Assembly: GCA_910578095.1 (NCBI GenBank)
Contig: CAJTOZ010000007.1
Location: 1-60,961, forward strand
Reading direction: 5' to 3'
Origin: an uncultured Muribaculaceae bacterium
Lineage (GTDB): Bacteria; Bacteroidota; Bacteroidia; Bacteroidales; Muribaculaceae
Length of the DNA: 60,961 bases
Of the stretch, positions 8,208 to 15,101 are shown piece after piece. The notes beneath the pieces were generated by a model. It had not been told where the DNA came from. It was given only the letters and a program-made list of their open reading frames with translations, and ran no database searches. Within the stretch, counting starts at the first letter, position 1. The number at the start of each line of letters is the position of its first letter. A program made the position numbers and the translations under genes.

Positions 8208-8230
8208 ATGAAAAAACACGGTAAAATGCG

Positions 8231-8238
8231 TAATTTTG
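8231..8238 (+). promoter_or_regulatory. -7 box of the SpoU methyltransferase gene
   Basis: taattttg lies 23 nt before ATG 8262. It is back-to-back with the divergent hydrolase promoter, so the two upstream regions overlap. Confidence 0.65.
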
Positions 8239-8261
8239 CATTCACAAAAACACCGTTCCTC

Positions 8262-9065
8262 ATGCCGATAATAGAAGTAAACGATATCAATGACTCGCGC
8301 CTCGGAGTGTACACCTCTCTGACAGAGGCCCAGTTGCGCAACCGTCTCGAACCTGAGAAAGGAATATTCATAGTGGAGAGCCCCAAGGTGATCAGGGTGG
8401 CTCTTGATGCGGGATGTGAGCCTTTGTCGTTGCTATGTGAGCGTAGGCATATAGAAGGCGATGCGGCGGATATCATAGCTCGTTGCGGGGAGAATCTGCC
8501 GGTATTCACCGGTAGCCGGGAGATGCTGGGTGCGCTCACCGGCTATACGCTCACACGCGGCGTGCTGTGTGCCATGCGGCGTCCGCGTCCGCGGTCCGTG
8601 GCCGATGTATGTGCGGGCGCGCGCAGAGTAGTGGTGATCGATGGGGTGGTGGACACTACCAATATCGGTGCTATTTTTCGCTCGGCTGCGGCCCTGGGTA
8701 TAGATGCCGTGTTGCTGACCCCTTCGTCGTGCGACCCGCTCAATAGGCGTGCCGTGCGCGTGTCCATGGGCTCGGTGTTTCTTGTGCCGTGGGCTTGGCT
8801 TGAGGCTCCGGTGCCGTCGCTGGGCAAGCTTGGGTTCCGAACTGCGGCGATGGCGCTTACCGACAATTCCGTGAGTATCGACGACCCGGCACTCTGCGCC
8901 GAGCCGAGGCTGGCTATCGTGATGGGTACCGAGGGCGATGGCCTCGCGCATGAGGTAATAGAAAGCACCGACTACGTGGTGCGCATTCCCATGGCCCACG
9001 GAGTGGATTCGCTCAATGTGGCGGCGGCCTCCGCAGTGGCTTTCTGGCAATTGCGCGTCCGTTGA
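8262..9065 (+). CDS. SpoU/TrmH-family RNA 2'-O-methyltransferase
   Basis: SAM-dependent methyltransferase that modifies a ribose in rRNA or tRNA. At 267 aa it has an N-terminal substrate-binding region (ESPKVIRVALDAGCEPLSLL) and a C-terminal SPOUT knot domain with motif 1 VVDTTNIGAIFRSAAALG (about 130-147), motif 2 IVMGTEGDGL and motif 3 RIPMAHGVDSLNVAAASAVA. All three are intact. ATG 8262 follows the promoter; an in-frame ATG at 8208 would lie upstream of the -7 box. Which RNA and which nucleotide cannot be told. Confidence 0.92.
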   Translation: MPIIEVNDINDSRLGVYTSLTEAQLRNRLEPEKGIFIVESPKVIRVALDAGCEPLSLLCERRHIEGDAADIIARCGENLPVFTGSREMLGALTGYTLTRGVLCAMRRPRPRSVADVCAGARRVVVIDGVVDTTNIGAIFRSAAALGIDAVLLTPSSCDPLNRRAVRVSMGSVFLVPWAWLEAPVPSLGKLGFRTAAMALTDNSVSIDDPALCAEPRLAIVMGTEGDGLAHEVIESTDYVVRIPMAHGVDSLNVAAASAVAFWQLRVR

Positions 9066-9086
9066 TAGCCGTTTGCCTCTAAAGCA

Positions 9087-9120
9087 AAACTGCCGGACTC
9101 TTCGCAGGGTCCGGCAGTTT
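9087..9120. terminator. Hairpin terminator after the methyltransferase gene
   Basis: A perfect 11-bp stem (9087-9097 with 9110-9120) and a 12-nt loop, with an A run on the left arm and ttt on the right. It lies between convergent genes. Confidence 0.75.
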
Positions 9121-9351
9121 AGGGTTTCCAATAGGTACAATTTCTAAGGTAAAAAAGATTGTTTTAGGTTCGTGATGCAAAGTTCGCCCTTTTTGTGGTA
9201 AAGGGCAAATATTTTTATATGTTATGCGACATATTTATTGAGCACTAATGCTCGTGTTTTTATTGCGCTATATTTGTAATGCGCTTATTTATAGTACGTT
9301 GCTCCTAAAGGACCTGCGCAGACGTTCTACGAAAGTTGTCCAAAAAAGTTA
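9121..9351. other. AT-rich intergenic region with orphan promoter-like box
   Basis: No open frame with coding character is present. It contains a small inverted repeat gcccttt/aaagggc (9186-9192 with 9200-9206) and a plus-strand tatatttg (9269-9276) that matches the -7 consensus but points into the 3' end of lpxH, which is on the other strand. This could drive a small or antisense RNA; no clear -33 element is seen. Confidence 0.35.
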
Positions 9352-10107
9352 TTATTTTGTATCGTAAACGCACATTTTCATGCTTTTCCCATCGAAACGG
9401 GCATAACTGAAATGATTTATCCAGTCGCCGAGAATCATCAGGCGGCAGTGTTCGCCCACAGCCTGGTCGACCACCACGTGGTGGTGGCCCAGCACAATGT
9501 AGTCCACATCGGGATGCAGGGCCGCGTATGCTTCGGCCCATGCTTCCACGCTCGCGCGCATATCGCCTGCCCAGGAGCTGCTGTGCCCGGGCATGTAGCC
9601 GCGGCTTCCGGAGCTCCAACTGTAGGCAAACGGCACTGTCCAGCGCGGGTGTATGGCTGAGTACAGGCGTTGGCACCATTTGTTGCGGAACATGGCGCGT
9701 ATGAACCGGAAGGATGGTTTCAGCCGGCCTATGGCGTCGCCATGTGCCATAAAGAAACGTTGGCCGTCAATTTCGCGTACGATAGAGCCGTCCACCACCT
9801 CCATGCCTATTTCATCGCGCAGATAGTCGAACAGCCATATGTCGTGGTTGCCTGTGAGCCATGTGATGCGCACTCCGGCATCGGCAAGCTCGGCGAGAGC
9901 TCCGAAGAACCGCACATAGCCCCGTGGCACCACCGTGCGGTATTCATACCAATAGTCGAGCACGTCGCCCACAAGATACAAGGCTTTTGCATCGGAGGCT
10001 ATGGAGCGCAGGAATGCCGCCACATGCTCCTCATGGGCACGCCGGTCGGGAAGATAGCGTGCTCCCAGATGCAGGTCGCTGATGAAGTAGGTGATGTTAC
10101 GTTCCAC
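9352..10107 (-). CDS. lpxH: UDP-2,3-diacylglucosamine diphosphatase (LpxH-type)
   Basis: Calcineurin-like metallophosphoesterase of 251 aa that cleaves UDP-diacylglucosamine to lipid X in lipid A synthesis, at the inner face of the membrane. Metal-binding motifs are intact: SDLHLG (D11, H13), GDVLDYW (about 47), GNHD (about 87), HGD (about 125) and LGHHHV near the C-terminus. Length is close to the E. coli enzyme (240 aa). It begins 4 nt after the DUF59 gene stop and so shares its transcript. A broader metallophosphoesterase role cannot be excluded, but the motif set fits LpxH well. Confidence 0.88.
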   Translation of the reverse strand: MERNITYFISDLHLGARYLPDRRAHEEHVAAFLRSIASDAKALYLVGDVLDYWYEYRTVVPRGYVRFFGALAELADAGVRITWLTGNHDIWLFDYLRDEIGMEVVDGSIVREIDGQRFFMAHGDAIGRLKPSFRFIRAMFRNKWCQRLYSAIHPRWTVPFAYSWSSGSRGYMPGHSSSWAGDMRASVEAWAEAYAALHPDVDYIVLGHHHVVVDQAVGEHCRLMILGDWINHFSYARFDGKSMKMCVYDTK

Positions 10108-10111
10108 GCCG

Positions 10112-10432
10112 TTACAGGAATCCGAGTTCGAGCTTGGCTTCCTCGCTCATCATGTCTTTGTTCCATTCGGGCTCAAAGACGAGATTGATGGTGACAGAAC
10201 TTATGCCCTCGATGCTTTCAAGCTTGATGCGTGCATCCTCGATGATGAAATCGGCGGCGGGGCAATTGGGCGCTGTGAGTGTCATGTCCACGGTGAGTGC
10301 GCCGTCGTCGGCGATGTCTATGCGGTATATAAGCCCGAGGCTGTAGATGTCCACGGGTATTTCGGGGTCGAAGACCGTACGCAGCATTTTCACTACGTTT
10401 TCTTCCAGTTGCAGGCGCTGTTCGGGTGTCAT
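10112..10432 (-). CDS. DUF59/MIP18-family metal-sulfur cluster assembly factor
   Basis: A 106-aa MIP18-type protein. Relatives (SufT, PaaD, CIA2) help mature iron-sulfur proteins. The signature VFDPEIPVDIYSLGLIY lies near residues 19-35, and the metal/thiol-linked motif TLTAPNCPAAD (about 56-66) keeps its cysteine. ATG 10432 is chosen because the -7 box lies immediately upstream; a longer frame to 10504 would cross it. It is followed after 4 nt by lpxH. A SufT-like role is inferred from family only. Confidence 0.85.
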   Translation of the reverse strand: MTPEQRLQLEENVVKMLRTVFDPEIPVDIYSLGLIYRIDIADDGALTVDMTLTAPNCPAADFIIEDARIKLESIEGISSVTINLVFEPEWNKDMMSEEAKLELGFL

Positions 10433-10438
10433 AATGTG

Positions 10439-10446
10439 CAAAATTA
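10439..10446 (-). promoter_or_regulatory. -7 box of the DUF59-lpxH operon (near-leaderless)
   Basis: Minus-strand taattttg ends 6 nt before the ATG at 10432, leaving almost no 5' leader. Confidence 0.65.
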
Positions 10447-10491
10447 GAATTTTTTTTTCAGCGAATGAGCAAATAAGACGAAAAAAGTGTT

Positions 10492-10499
10492 TAATTTTG
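10492..10499 (+). promoter_or_regulatory. -7 box of the PorT-like gene
   Basis: taattttg lies 28 nt before ATG 10528 and is divergent from the DUF59 promoter. Confidence 0.65.
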
Positions 10500-10527
10500 T
10501 GCAAAACTACACAAACCGTTTACAGTT

Positions 10528-11142
10528 ATGAATATTATCAGACGCGGCGCACTCGTGGTTGCGCTCATCCTGGCAGTGGCCGGAACGGCCTCCGCCCAGT
10601 TCCGTTTCGGCATACGCGCCGGCATCCAGACCAATTCTCTTCATTTCAACAAATCCACATTCGATTCTGACAATCGCGTGGGCTTCACCGGCGGTGTGAT
10701 GGCCGAATTCACCGTACCCGTGGTGGGTATAGGCGCCGATCTCGGACTGATGTACACCCATCGCTCCACCGATCTGATGGTGGCGACCAACGAAGGTGTG
10801 GAAGAAGTGGATGGCCGTAACTATATCGAAATCCCGCTCAACCTTAAGTGGCGTATCAACATCCCGCTCATCAACAAGATTGTGCGCCCGTATGTGTTCA
10901 CCGGACCGAGCTTCGCTTTCCTTACATCCAAGAAGGCAATCACAGACGCTATCAAAAACCGCAGTTGCGATGTGGCATGGAATGTAGGCGCCGGTGTTGA
11001 GCTTTTCAGCCATCTCCAGGTGGGTGCCTGCTATGGCTTCGGTATGACAAAGGCATTCGATGTCGTGGGCATTTCCGACAGCGATGGCATAATCGACGCG
11101 CGCCAGCGTTGCTGGACCATCACTGCCGCCTACCTTTTCTGA
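10528..11142 (+). CDS. PorT-family outer membrane beta-barrel protein
   Basis: A 204-aa outer-membrane barrel with a signal peptide (residues 1-22, cleavage after ASA before QFRFG) and alternating strands ending in AYLF. The pattern GIRAGIQTN...GFTGGVMAEF...YIEIPLNLKW...YVFTGPSFAFL matches the PorT/outer-membrane beta-barrel (OMP_b-brl_2) family common in Bacteroidetes. PorT itself takes part in type IX secretion, but many relatives do not, so no transport role is claimed. It is a single-gene unit with its own promoter and a strong terminator. Confidence 0.85.
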   Translation: MNIIRRGALVVALILAVAGTASAQFRFGIRAGIQTNSLHFNKSTFDSDNRVGFTGGVMAEFTVPVVGIGADLGLMYTHRSTDLMVATNEGVEEVDGRNYIEIPLNLKWRINIPLINKIVRPYVFTGPSFAFLTSKKAITDAIKNRSCDVAWNVGAGVELFSHLQVGACYGFGMTKAFDVVGISDSDGIIDARQRCWTITAAYLF

Positions 11143-11159
11143 AGACGGGTCCTGATATC

Positions 11160-11203
11160 AACACAAAACCGGGCTGCCAGTATCGGCGGCTCGGTTTTGT
11201 GTT
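11160..11203. terminator. Bidirectional hairpin terminator
   Basis: A perfect 12-bp stem (11160-11171 with 11192-11203) between convergent genes, with A-rich and T-rich arms. Confidence 0.8.
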
Positions 11204-11221
11204 TGTGGATGGGGAGGATGG

Positions 11222-11632
11222 CTATTTGGCGGCGTCCGCGAGTTCCTGCTCGCTGTATTCGAGTGCGAATGTGGCGGAACGGTTGTCGGCGCATACTATC
11301 ACAATGCGCAGGCCTAAGCCTTTGTCGGCGGCCAGCGTGGCTATGCGCTTCATTTCCGGGTCCTGCAGGATTACCTGGAGAAGGGTAGGACGCATCATGC
11401 CCATATTCTGTTCCATCAAGGGGAACTGTGCGGCCGGAATGGCTATCACGAGATGAAACTCCAGTGCTGTGTCGGTGAGTTTTATGGCATCGAGTGTGGC
11501 GCCACGATCGAGTTTTACGGGGCAATGAGCGGCCGATTCTGCCACTATGCTCTCAAGGGTGGAGGCCGGAGCCTGCGCGAAGGTGGCTGCAGCCATAGTG
11601 ATGGCTGCAGCGAGGAAGAGACGTCGTATCAT
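11222..11632 (-). CDS. Hypothetical secreted protein
   Basis: A 136-aa protein that I do not recognise. Residues 1-19 form a signal peptide (MIRRLFLAAAITMAAATFA, then Q). The mature part is mixed alpha/beta with one cysteine in AAHCPVKL and another in VIVCADN, which could pair. It lies 10 bp downstream of the META-domain lipoprotein on the same strand and is probably its operon partner, so an envelope role is likely. No transmembrane span or catalytic motif is visible. Confidence 0.7.
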   Translation of the reverse strand: MIRRLFLAAAITMAAATFAQAPASTLESIVAESAAHCPVKLDRGATLDAIKLTDTALEFHLVIAIPAAQFPLMEQNMGMMRPTLLQVILQDPEMKRIATLAADKGLGLRIVIVCADNRSATFALEYSEQELADAAK

Positions 11633-11642
11633 TATTGTGGTA

Positions 11643-12536
11643 TTATTCGCTGTCCTTGTTTATTTCGGTGCGTCGCAGTGTCATCACCTGTTTGCCGTCC
11701 TTGTTGAGCAGCATCACCTGATCTTTCGAACCTTGTATGGCCGACACCGTTTCCTCAAGAGCCACAAGCATGGAGGTTTCCTGTGCGGTCTTGTAGCAGG
11801 CCATGCGTGTCACGCCCATATTGCGGAGCTCGAGGGCGTTGGTGTGGTCGGGGTTGATGAATATCTCTCCGTTGAAGTAGTTGCAGCCGGTGTTGCCGTG
11901 CACCTTGCTTTCCGCGATGTCGAAAAATATGTTGCATTCCTCATCGTCGATAGGCTGTCCGTTGATGGCCGTCACCTGCCATTGGCCGTTGAGAAATCCC
12001 ATGTTGTGGCGGCGGGCAGTGAGCAGTTTGCGACCACTTGAGCTCAGCAGATACAGATAGGACTCGTGTCCCATTTTCTCTATCTTTACGGGATAGCTCT
12101 CGCCATCCGCGATCACAACGTTGATGTCGTGCTCGAACGCCACATCGGGACAGTAGCGCATGGTGGTGGCTATGTTCGAGAACTGCACTTTTCCACCGTC
12201 CAGACGGTAGGCGCCGTTGAGGATATTGCATCCGTTGGAGCCGTAGAAGCGTCCGTTGTCGAAGGTGATGTATGGCATGTCCTCGCGGTCGGATATCTTG
12301 GAAGCTCCGGCTTCCACAATAATCCATTCACCGGCTATGTCCTTATCGCTTACAGCGGCCTGAGTGCCTTTCGGTGCGTCTTTACGGGTGGTGGTTGTGG
12401 TAGTGGTTGTTGTCGTGGTGGTTGATGTTGTTGCGCCGGACGAGCCGCTCACTCGTGTTGTTCCGGATTTGAACACATTACATGAGCCGAGTGTCAGCAT
12501 GGCTGCAGCCATGGCTATGAGGGTTGTCTGTTTCAT
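11643..12536 (-). CDS. Lipoprotein with threonine tract and two META (HslJ-like) domains
   Basis: A 297-aa lipoprotein: lipobox LGSC with lipidated C19, then a Ser/Thr-rich linker containing twelve threonines in a row (about residues 39-50), then two META domains. The first covers about 65-165 (IAGEWIIVEAG, MPYITFDNGRFYGSNGCN, YCPD) and the second about 185-285 (LNGQWQVTAINGQ, NTGCNYFNGEI). META domains occur in HslJ and other envelope stress or motility proteins; their biochemical role is unsettled. The threonine codons are mixed ACC, ACA, ACG and ACT, so the tract is not a simple slippage repeat. Co-transcribed with the secreted protein downstream. No canonical promoter was recognised in 12537-12700. 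Confidence 0.85.
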   Translation of the reverse strand: MKQTTLIAMAAAMLTLGSCNVFKSGTTRVSGSSGATTSTTTTTTTTTTTTRKDAPKGTQAAVSDKDIAGEWIIVEAGASKISDREDMPYITFDNGRFYGSNGCNILNGAYRLDGGKVQFSNIATTMRYCPDVAFEHDINVVIADGESYPVKIEKMGHESYLYLLSSSGRKLLTARRHNMGFLNGQWQVTAINGQPIDDEECNIFFDIAESKVHGNTGCNYFNGEIFINPDHTNALELRNMGVTRMACYKTAQETSMLVALEETVSAIQGSKDQVMLLNKDGKQVMTLRRTEINKDSE

Positions 12537-12702
12537 TGTATATAAACTTGTTTTATATGTCTGTTTTTATATTAGAGCGTATGTTTTGCAAATGGTTTAG
12601 ATGCAAGCGGAAGATTCATGGCGTTTTGTGCTTGTGTACCTGCGAAAAACCGGATGCCATCTATATAACGCCATGTAGCTGCCGTTTGTTGTGTAAGCAA
12701 AA

Positions 12703-12732
12703 AGGCCGCCGCACATGCGTGCGGAACGGCCT
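12703..12732 (-). terminator. Terminator of rpsO
   Basis: Inner stem ccgcac/gtgcgg and outer stem aggccg/cggcct with an aa bulge, followed on the minus strand by a T run. It closes the S15 transcript. Confidence 0.8.
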
Positions 12733-12769
12733 CTTTGTGTGGTTGGATCTGTAAGTGAAGCTTCGCGGC

Positions 12770-13045
12770 TTACTTGCGGATACCGAGCTCTTTTTTAGCG
12801 ATGATGGCACGGTAGCGGGAGATGTCTTTGCGCATCAGGTAGTCGAGAAGACGACGACGCTTACCTACCAGCATCTTCAGAGCGCGCTCAGTAGTATGAT
12901 CTTTGTGATTTGACTTGAGGTGCTCAGTCAAATGACGAATACGGACCGAGAATAATGCAATCTGGGCTTCAGGAGAGCCAGTGTCAGTCTTGCCCTTACC
13001 GTATTCCTCGAAGATCTTCACTTTTTCTTCAGAATTTAAGTGCAT
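12770..13045 (-). CDS. rpsO: 30S ribosomal protein S15
   Basis: Primary binding protein of the 16S rRNA central domain. The 91-aa length is close to the usual 89. Conserved stretches are TDTGSPEAQIALFSVRI, HLKSNHKDH and GKRRRLLDYL. It is monocistronic, with a -7 box at 13096-13103, a leader of about 45 nt that could hold an S15 autoregulatory site (not resolved here), and a strong terminator. This A/T-rich leader follows the common arrangement for rpsO. Confidence 0.98.
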   Translation of the reverse strand: MHLNSEEKVKIFEEYGKGKTDTGSPEAQIALFSVRIRHLTEHLKSNHKDHTTERALKMLVGKRRRLLDYLMRKDISRYRAIIAKKELGIRK

Positions 13046-13095
13046 TCTTTCAGAGTTTAGGTGGTTAATAATGTATTTTTCGCGTTAAGCGACTG

Positions 13096-13103
13096 CAAAT
13101 TTA
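13096..13103 (-). promoter_or_regulatory. -7 box of rpsO
   Basis: Minus-strand taaatttg, 50 nt before the start codon. Confidence 0.6.
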
Positions 13104-13206
13104 GCAACTAATCCGCACATGTGCAAATTTTTCGTAAATAATCATGCATAAAAATAGCATAATCAAAAATATTTAGCGTGTGCGCTCGGATCCGTCCTGA
13201 GGAAAT

Positions 13207-13244
13207 GAGCAGCGGCAGCACCTTCAGAGGTACTGCCGCTGCTC
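13207..13244 (-). terminator. Hairpin after the omega-like subunit gene
   Basis: A perfect 12-bp GC-rich stem (13207-13218 with 13233-13244). The trailing T run on the minus strand is weak (catttcc), so termination efficiency is uncertain. Confidence 0.6.
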
Positions 13245-13268
13245 CCGGAGAGAGTTGTGGGTGCGGAA

Positions 13269-13604
13269 TCAGTCGAGGCTGTCGCGATCCTTCAGCGGGT
13301 TGCGGAAGAAAAGCTTGTGGTCCACATATTCCTGAGTGGCTATAAGAGTGGGCTTGGGAAGCTTCTCGTAATAGCGGGAGATTTCGATCTGCTCGCGGTT
13401 TTCGGATATTTCCTCAAGATTGTCGTTGAGGGAGGCGAATTCCTGGAGTTTCTTTTCGAGGTCGTGCTTCATTTCGCCGGCTATCTGATTGGCGCGTTTG
13501 GCGATGATGCATACGGTTTCATAGACGTTGCCGGTGTCTTCGGAGAGCTCAATCATGTCGCGGGTGACAGTGTTGAGGGGGGCGTTTGTCTTCTTGTAGT
13601 CCAT
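13269..13604 (-). CDS. rpoZ: RNA polymerase omega-like (Rpb6-domain) subunit
   Basis: A 111-aa Bacteroidetes-type omega subunit, thought to help assemble RNA polymerase by clamping the beta-prime subunit. It opens MDYKKTNAPLNTVTRDM, then has the omega/Rpb6 helix GNVYETVCIIAKRANQIAGEMK (split by family conservation) and a C-terminal segment ENREQIEISRYYEKLPKPTL typical of the Bacteroidetes version. It follows bamD by 42 bp on the same strand, an order conserved in Bacteroidetes. The symbol is used by family equivalence. Confidence 0.85.
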   Translation of the reverse strand: MDYKKTNAPLNTVTRDMIELSEDTGNVYETVCIIAKRANQIAGEMKHDLEKKLQEFASLNDNLEEISENREQIEISRYYEKLPKPTLIATQEYVDHKLFFRNPLKDRDSLD

Positions 13605-13646
13605 GAGTTATGTATTACGGTTGTAGATTGTTCGGGAATATTATTA

Positions 13647-14459
13647 TCAGTCCTTGACGTAGCGCGACGCTATCTTGAAGATGTTGTCGGCTTCGGCGCG
13701 GTTGGCGCTTTCGGGATAGTTGTTTATGAACGAATAGTATTCGTCTATGACTTCGCGGAAACGGTCTTCCTTGCGCTCGTCGATGCTCTGGTCGGCTTCC
13801 TGATACCGGGCCTTGAGGATGAGCATTTCGAGGTCTTCCTTGTATTTGGAGTAGGGATAGTCCTTTATGGCGTTTTTAGCCACAATCACGGCGCTCTCGT
13901 AGTTGTTGCCGAGATAGTTTCCGAGATTGTAGTAGAGCTGGGCGTTCTGCAGCTGTTTGAGGGTGAGCTTGTCTTGAAGCTCGAAAATAGCGCTCTGGGC
14001 CACATTCACCCTGTCGCTGCGGGGGAAGTAGTCGAGAAAGCCCTGCAGTTCCTTGATGGCGGTGATGGTGCCGCTCTGGTCGAGCTGAGGCTCCGGAGAA
14101 TCGAGGTAGTAGCCGTAGCCGCAGTAGAAGCGTGCCAGTTCGGCGAATTTGCCTTTGGGATAGCGTTGGTAGTAGCTGCGGAAGTATGGGCCGGCGGTGA
14201 TATAGTCTTTGTTCTCGTAGTGGCTCATACCCAGCAGATACAGCGATTCCTCAGCCTTGTCCGACCCTTTGAATACAGTGACGCAATCCTTCAGCAGAGT
14301 GGCGGCCTGCACATAGTGCTTGGCTTCGTAGGCCCGCTTGGCGTAATCGAACTTATAGTCGTAGTCGGCGCTTTTTTGCGCACGCTGATATTCGCCGCAG
14401 GAACATGTGACGAGAGCCAGAAGTATGACAAGTATGTAGTTTCGCATTCGAAAGGTCAT
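13647..14459 (-). CDS. bamD: Outer membrane assembly lipoprotein BamD
   Basis: A 270-aa lipoprotein of the BAM complex, anchored in the inner leaflet of the outer membrane, where it helps BamA fold barrel proteins. It has a signal with a lipobox ending at C21 (or C19), then TPR-like repeats: YAKRAYEAKHYVQAATLLKD, LGMSHYENKDYITAG (about 75-90) and QLYYNLGNYLGNNYESA. Length is near the usual 240-290 aa. Start ATG 14459 is the longest; ATG 14447 would give a longer leader after the -7 box (14473-14480) and is equally possible. The omega-like gene follows. Confidence 0.92.
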   Translation of the reverse strand: MTFRMRNYILVILLALVTCSCGEYQRAQKSADYDYKFDYAKRAYEAKHYVQAATLLKDCVTVFKGSDKAEESLYLLGMSHYENKDYITAGPYFRSYYQRYPKGKFAELARFYCGYGYYLDSPEPQLDQSGTITAIKELQGFLDYFPRSDRVNVAQSAIFELQDKLTLKQLQNAQLYYNLGNYLGNNYESAVIVAKNAIKDYPYSKYKEDLEMLILKARYQEADQSIDERKEDRFREVIDEYYSFINNYPESANRAEADNIFKIASRYVKD

Positions 14460-14472
14460 AATTTTGAGTGTA

Positions 14473-14480
14473 CAAAGTTA
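14473..14480 (-). promoter_or_regulatory. -7 box of the bamD-omega operon
   Basis: Minus-strand taactttg, 13 nt before ATG 14459 or 25 nt before ATG 14447. Confidence 0.6.
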
Positions 14481-14534
14481 CGCTTTTTTTGCGAATTGCG
14501 GGCATGTTTCTGTTAAAAGGTTGGGGGTTTAACT

Positions 14535-14792
14535 TTAATTATAGGATTTTTTGTGTGCCTCTGTGAGCAGATTTGCGAGCAGTGCGTGTAAATCCTCAAG
14601 CCGCGTTTGGTCGGTGATGGCACCTGCTTCGTTCGTCCGCCGCATCTCCGTGCCTTGAAGCATGTATGGCGCGATGGTGTAGTAGTCGGCTTTCGATATT
14701 TCTTTTTCGCCCGCGAAATATCTTTCCACGCTGCCGGCGGCTGTTGCGGTAGCCAGGACGGCAATGGCGACGGCCATCAGTAGCCTAAGCAT
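14535..14792 (-). CDS. Hypothetical small secreted protein
   Basis: An 85-aa protein not recognised as any family. It has a signal peptide (residues 1-19, MLRLLMAVAIAVLATATAA) and a short polar mature part ending KKSYN. Its ATG overlaps the stop of the upstream 59-aa membrane protein by 8 bp, which implies translational coupling and supports it as a real gene. No cysteines or catalytic motif are seen. Confidence 0.6.
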   Translation of the reverse strand: MLRLLMAVAIAVLATATAAGSVERYFAGEKEISKADYYTIAPYMLQGTEMRRTNEAGAITDQTRLEDLHALLANLLTEAHKKSYN

Positions 14793-14964
14793 TGTGCCGG
14801 AATGCCATGACTATGTTGATAATGGAGAGCGCGGCAAGCAATAGGCCGAAGAGCAGCAACGCGCGTTTTCTTGCGGGTGTCTTTCGCGGGCTCCGTATGT
14901 ACGCGCCTAAAAAAGCTCCGTATATCCCACCGGCTATGGGGAGCAGCAAGGTGAAGTGGGTCAT
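14785..14964 (-). CDS. Small two-span membrane protein (59 aa)
   Basis: A short frame with clear membrane-protein character: MTHFTLLLPIAGGIYGAFLG (first span), a basic loop RSPRKTPARKR, then a second hydrophobic span rich in L, A and I before the tail FRHNA. The positive loop predicts it on the cytoplasmic side. A good -7 box (14990-14997) lies 25 nt upstream, and its stop overlaps the start of the next gene by 8 bp. It is not recognised as a named family. Evidence is promoter, coupling and composition. Confidence 0.7.
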   Translation of the reverse strand: MTHFTLLLPIAGGIYGAFLGAYIRSPRKTPARKRALLLFGLLLAALSIINIVMAFRHNA

Positions 14965-14989
14965 TGGGAAAGTGTTTGTGTTTCAGACG

Positions 14990-14997
14990 CAAAGATA
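14990..14997 (-). promoter_or_regulatory. -7 box of the small membrane protein operon
   Basis: Minus-strand tatctttg, 25 nt before the ATG at 14964. Confidence 0.6.
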
Positions 14998-15049
14998 ATC
15001 ATTTTTTTGATGGGCGGCTATAGTAAAATGCCTTGCACTTAAAAAATAT

Positions 15050-15077
15050 CCGGCAGAGACCGTGTGATCTCTGCCGG
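15050..15077 (-). terminator. Terminator of the DUF4301 gene
   Basis: A perfect 10-bp stem (15050-15059 with 15068-15077) followed on the minus strand by atattttttaag. Confidence 0.85.
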
Positions 15078-15101
15078 GTGTGGGGTGGGATGTATGTTCG
15101 G

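Noticed and set aside
12524..12754. Small plus-strand frame between the META gene and rpsO
   Set aside because: Lies over the rpsO terminator with no promoter or family features.
13257..14516. Long plus-strand open frame (419 codons) across bamD and the omega-like gene
   Set aside because: Antisense to two well-recognised genes; its protein is a low-complexity V/F/G/E-rich shadow with no family match.
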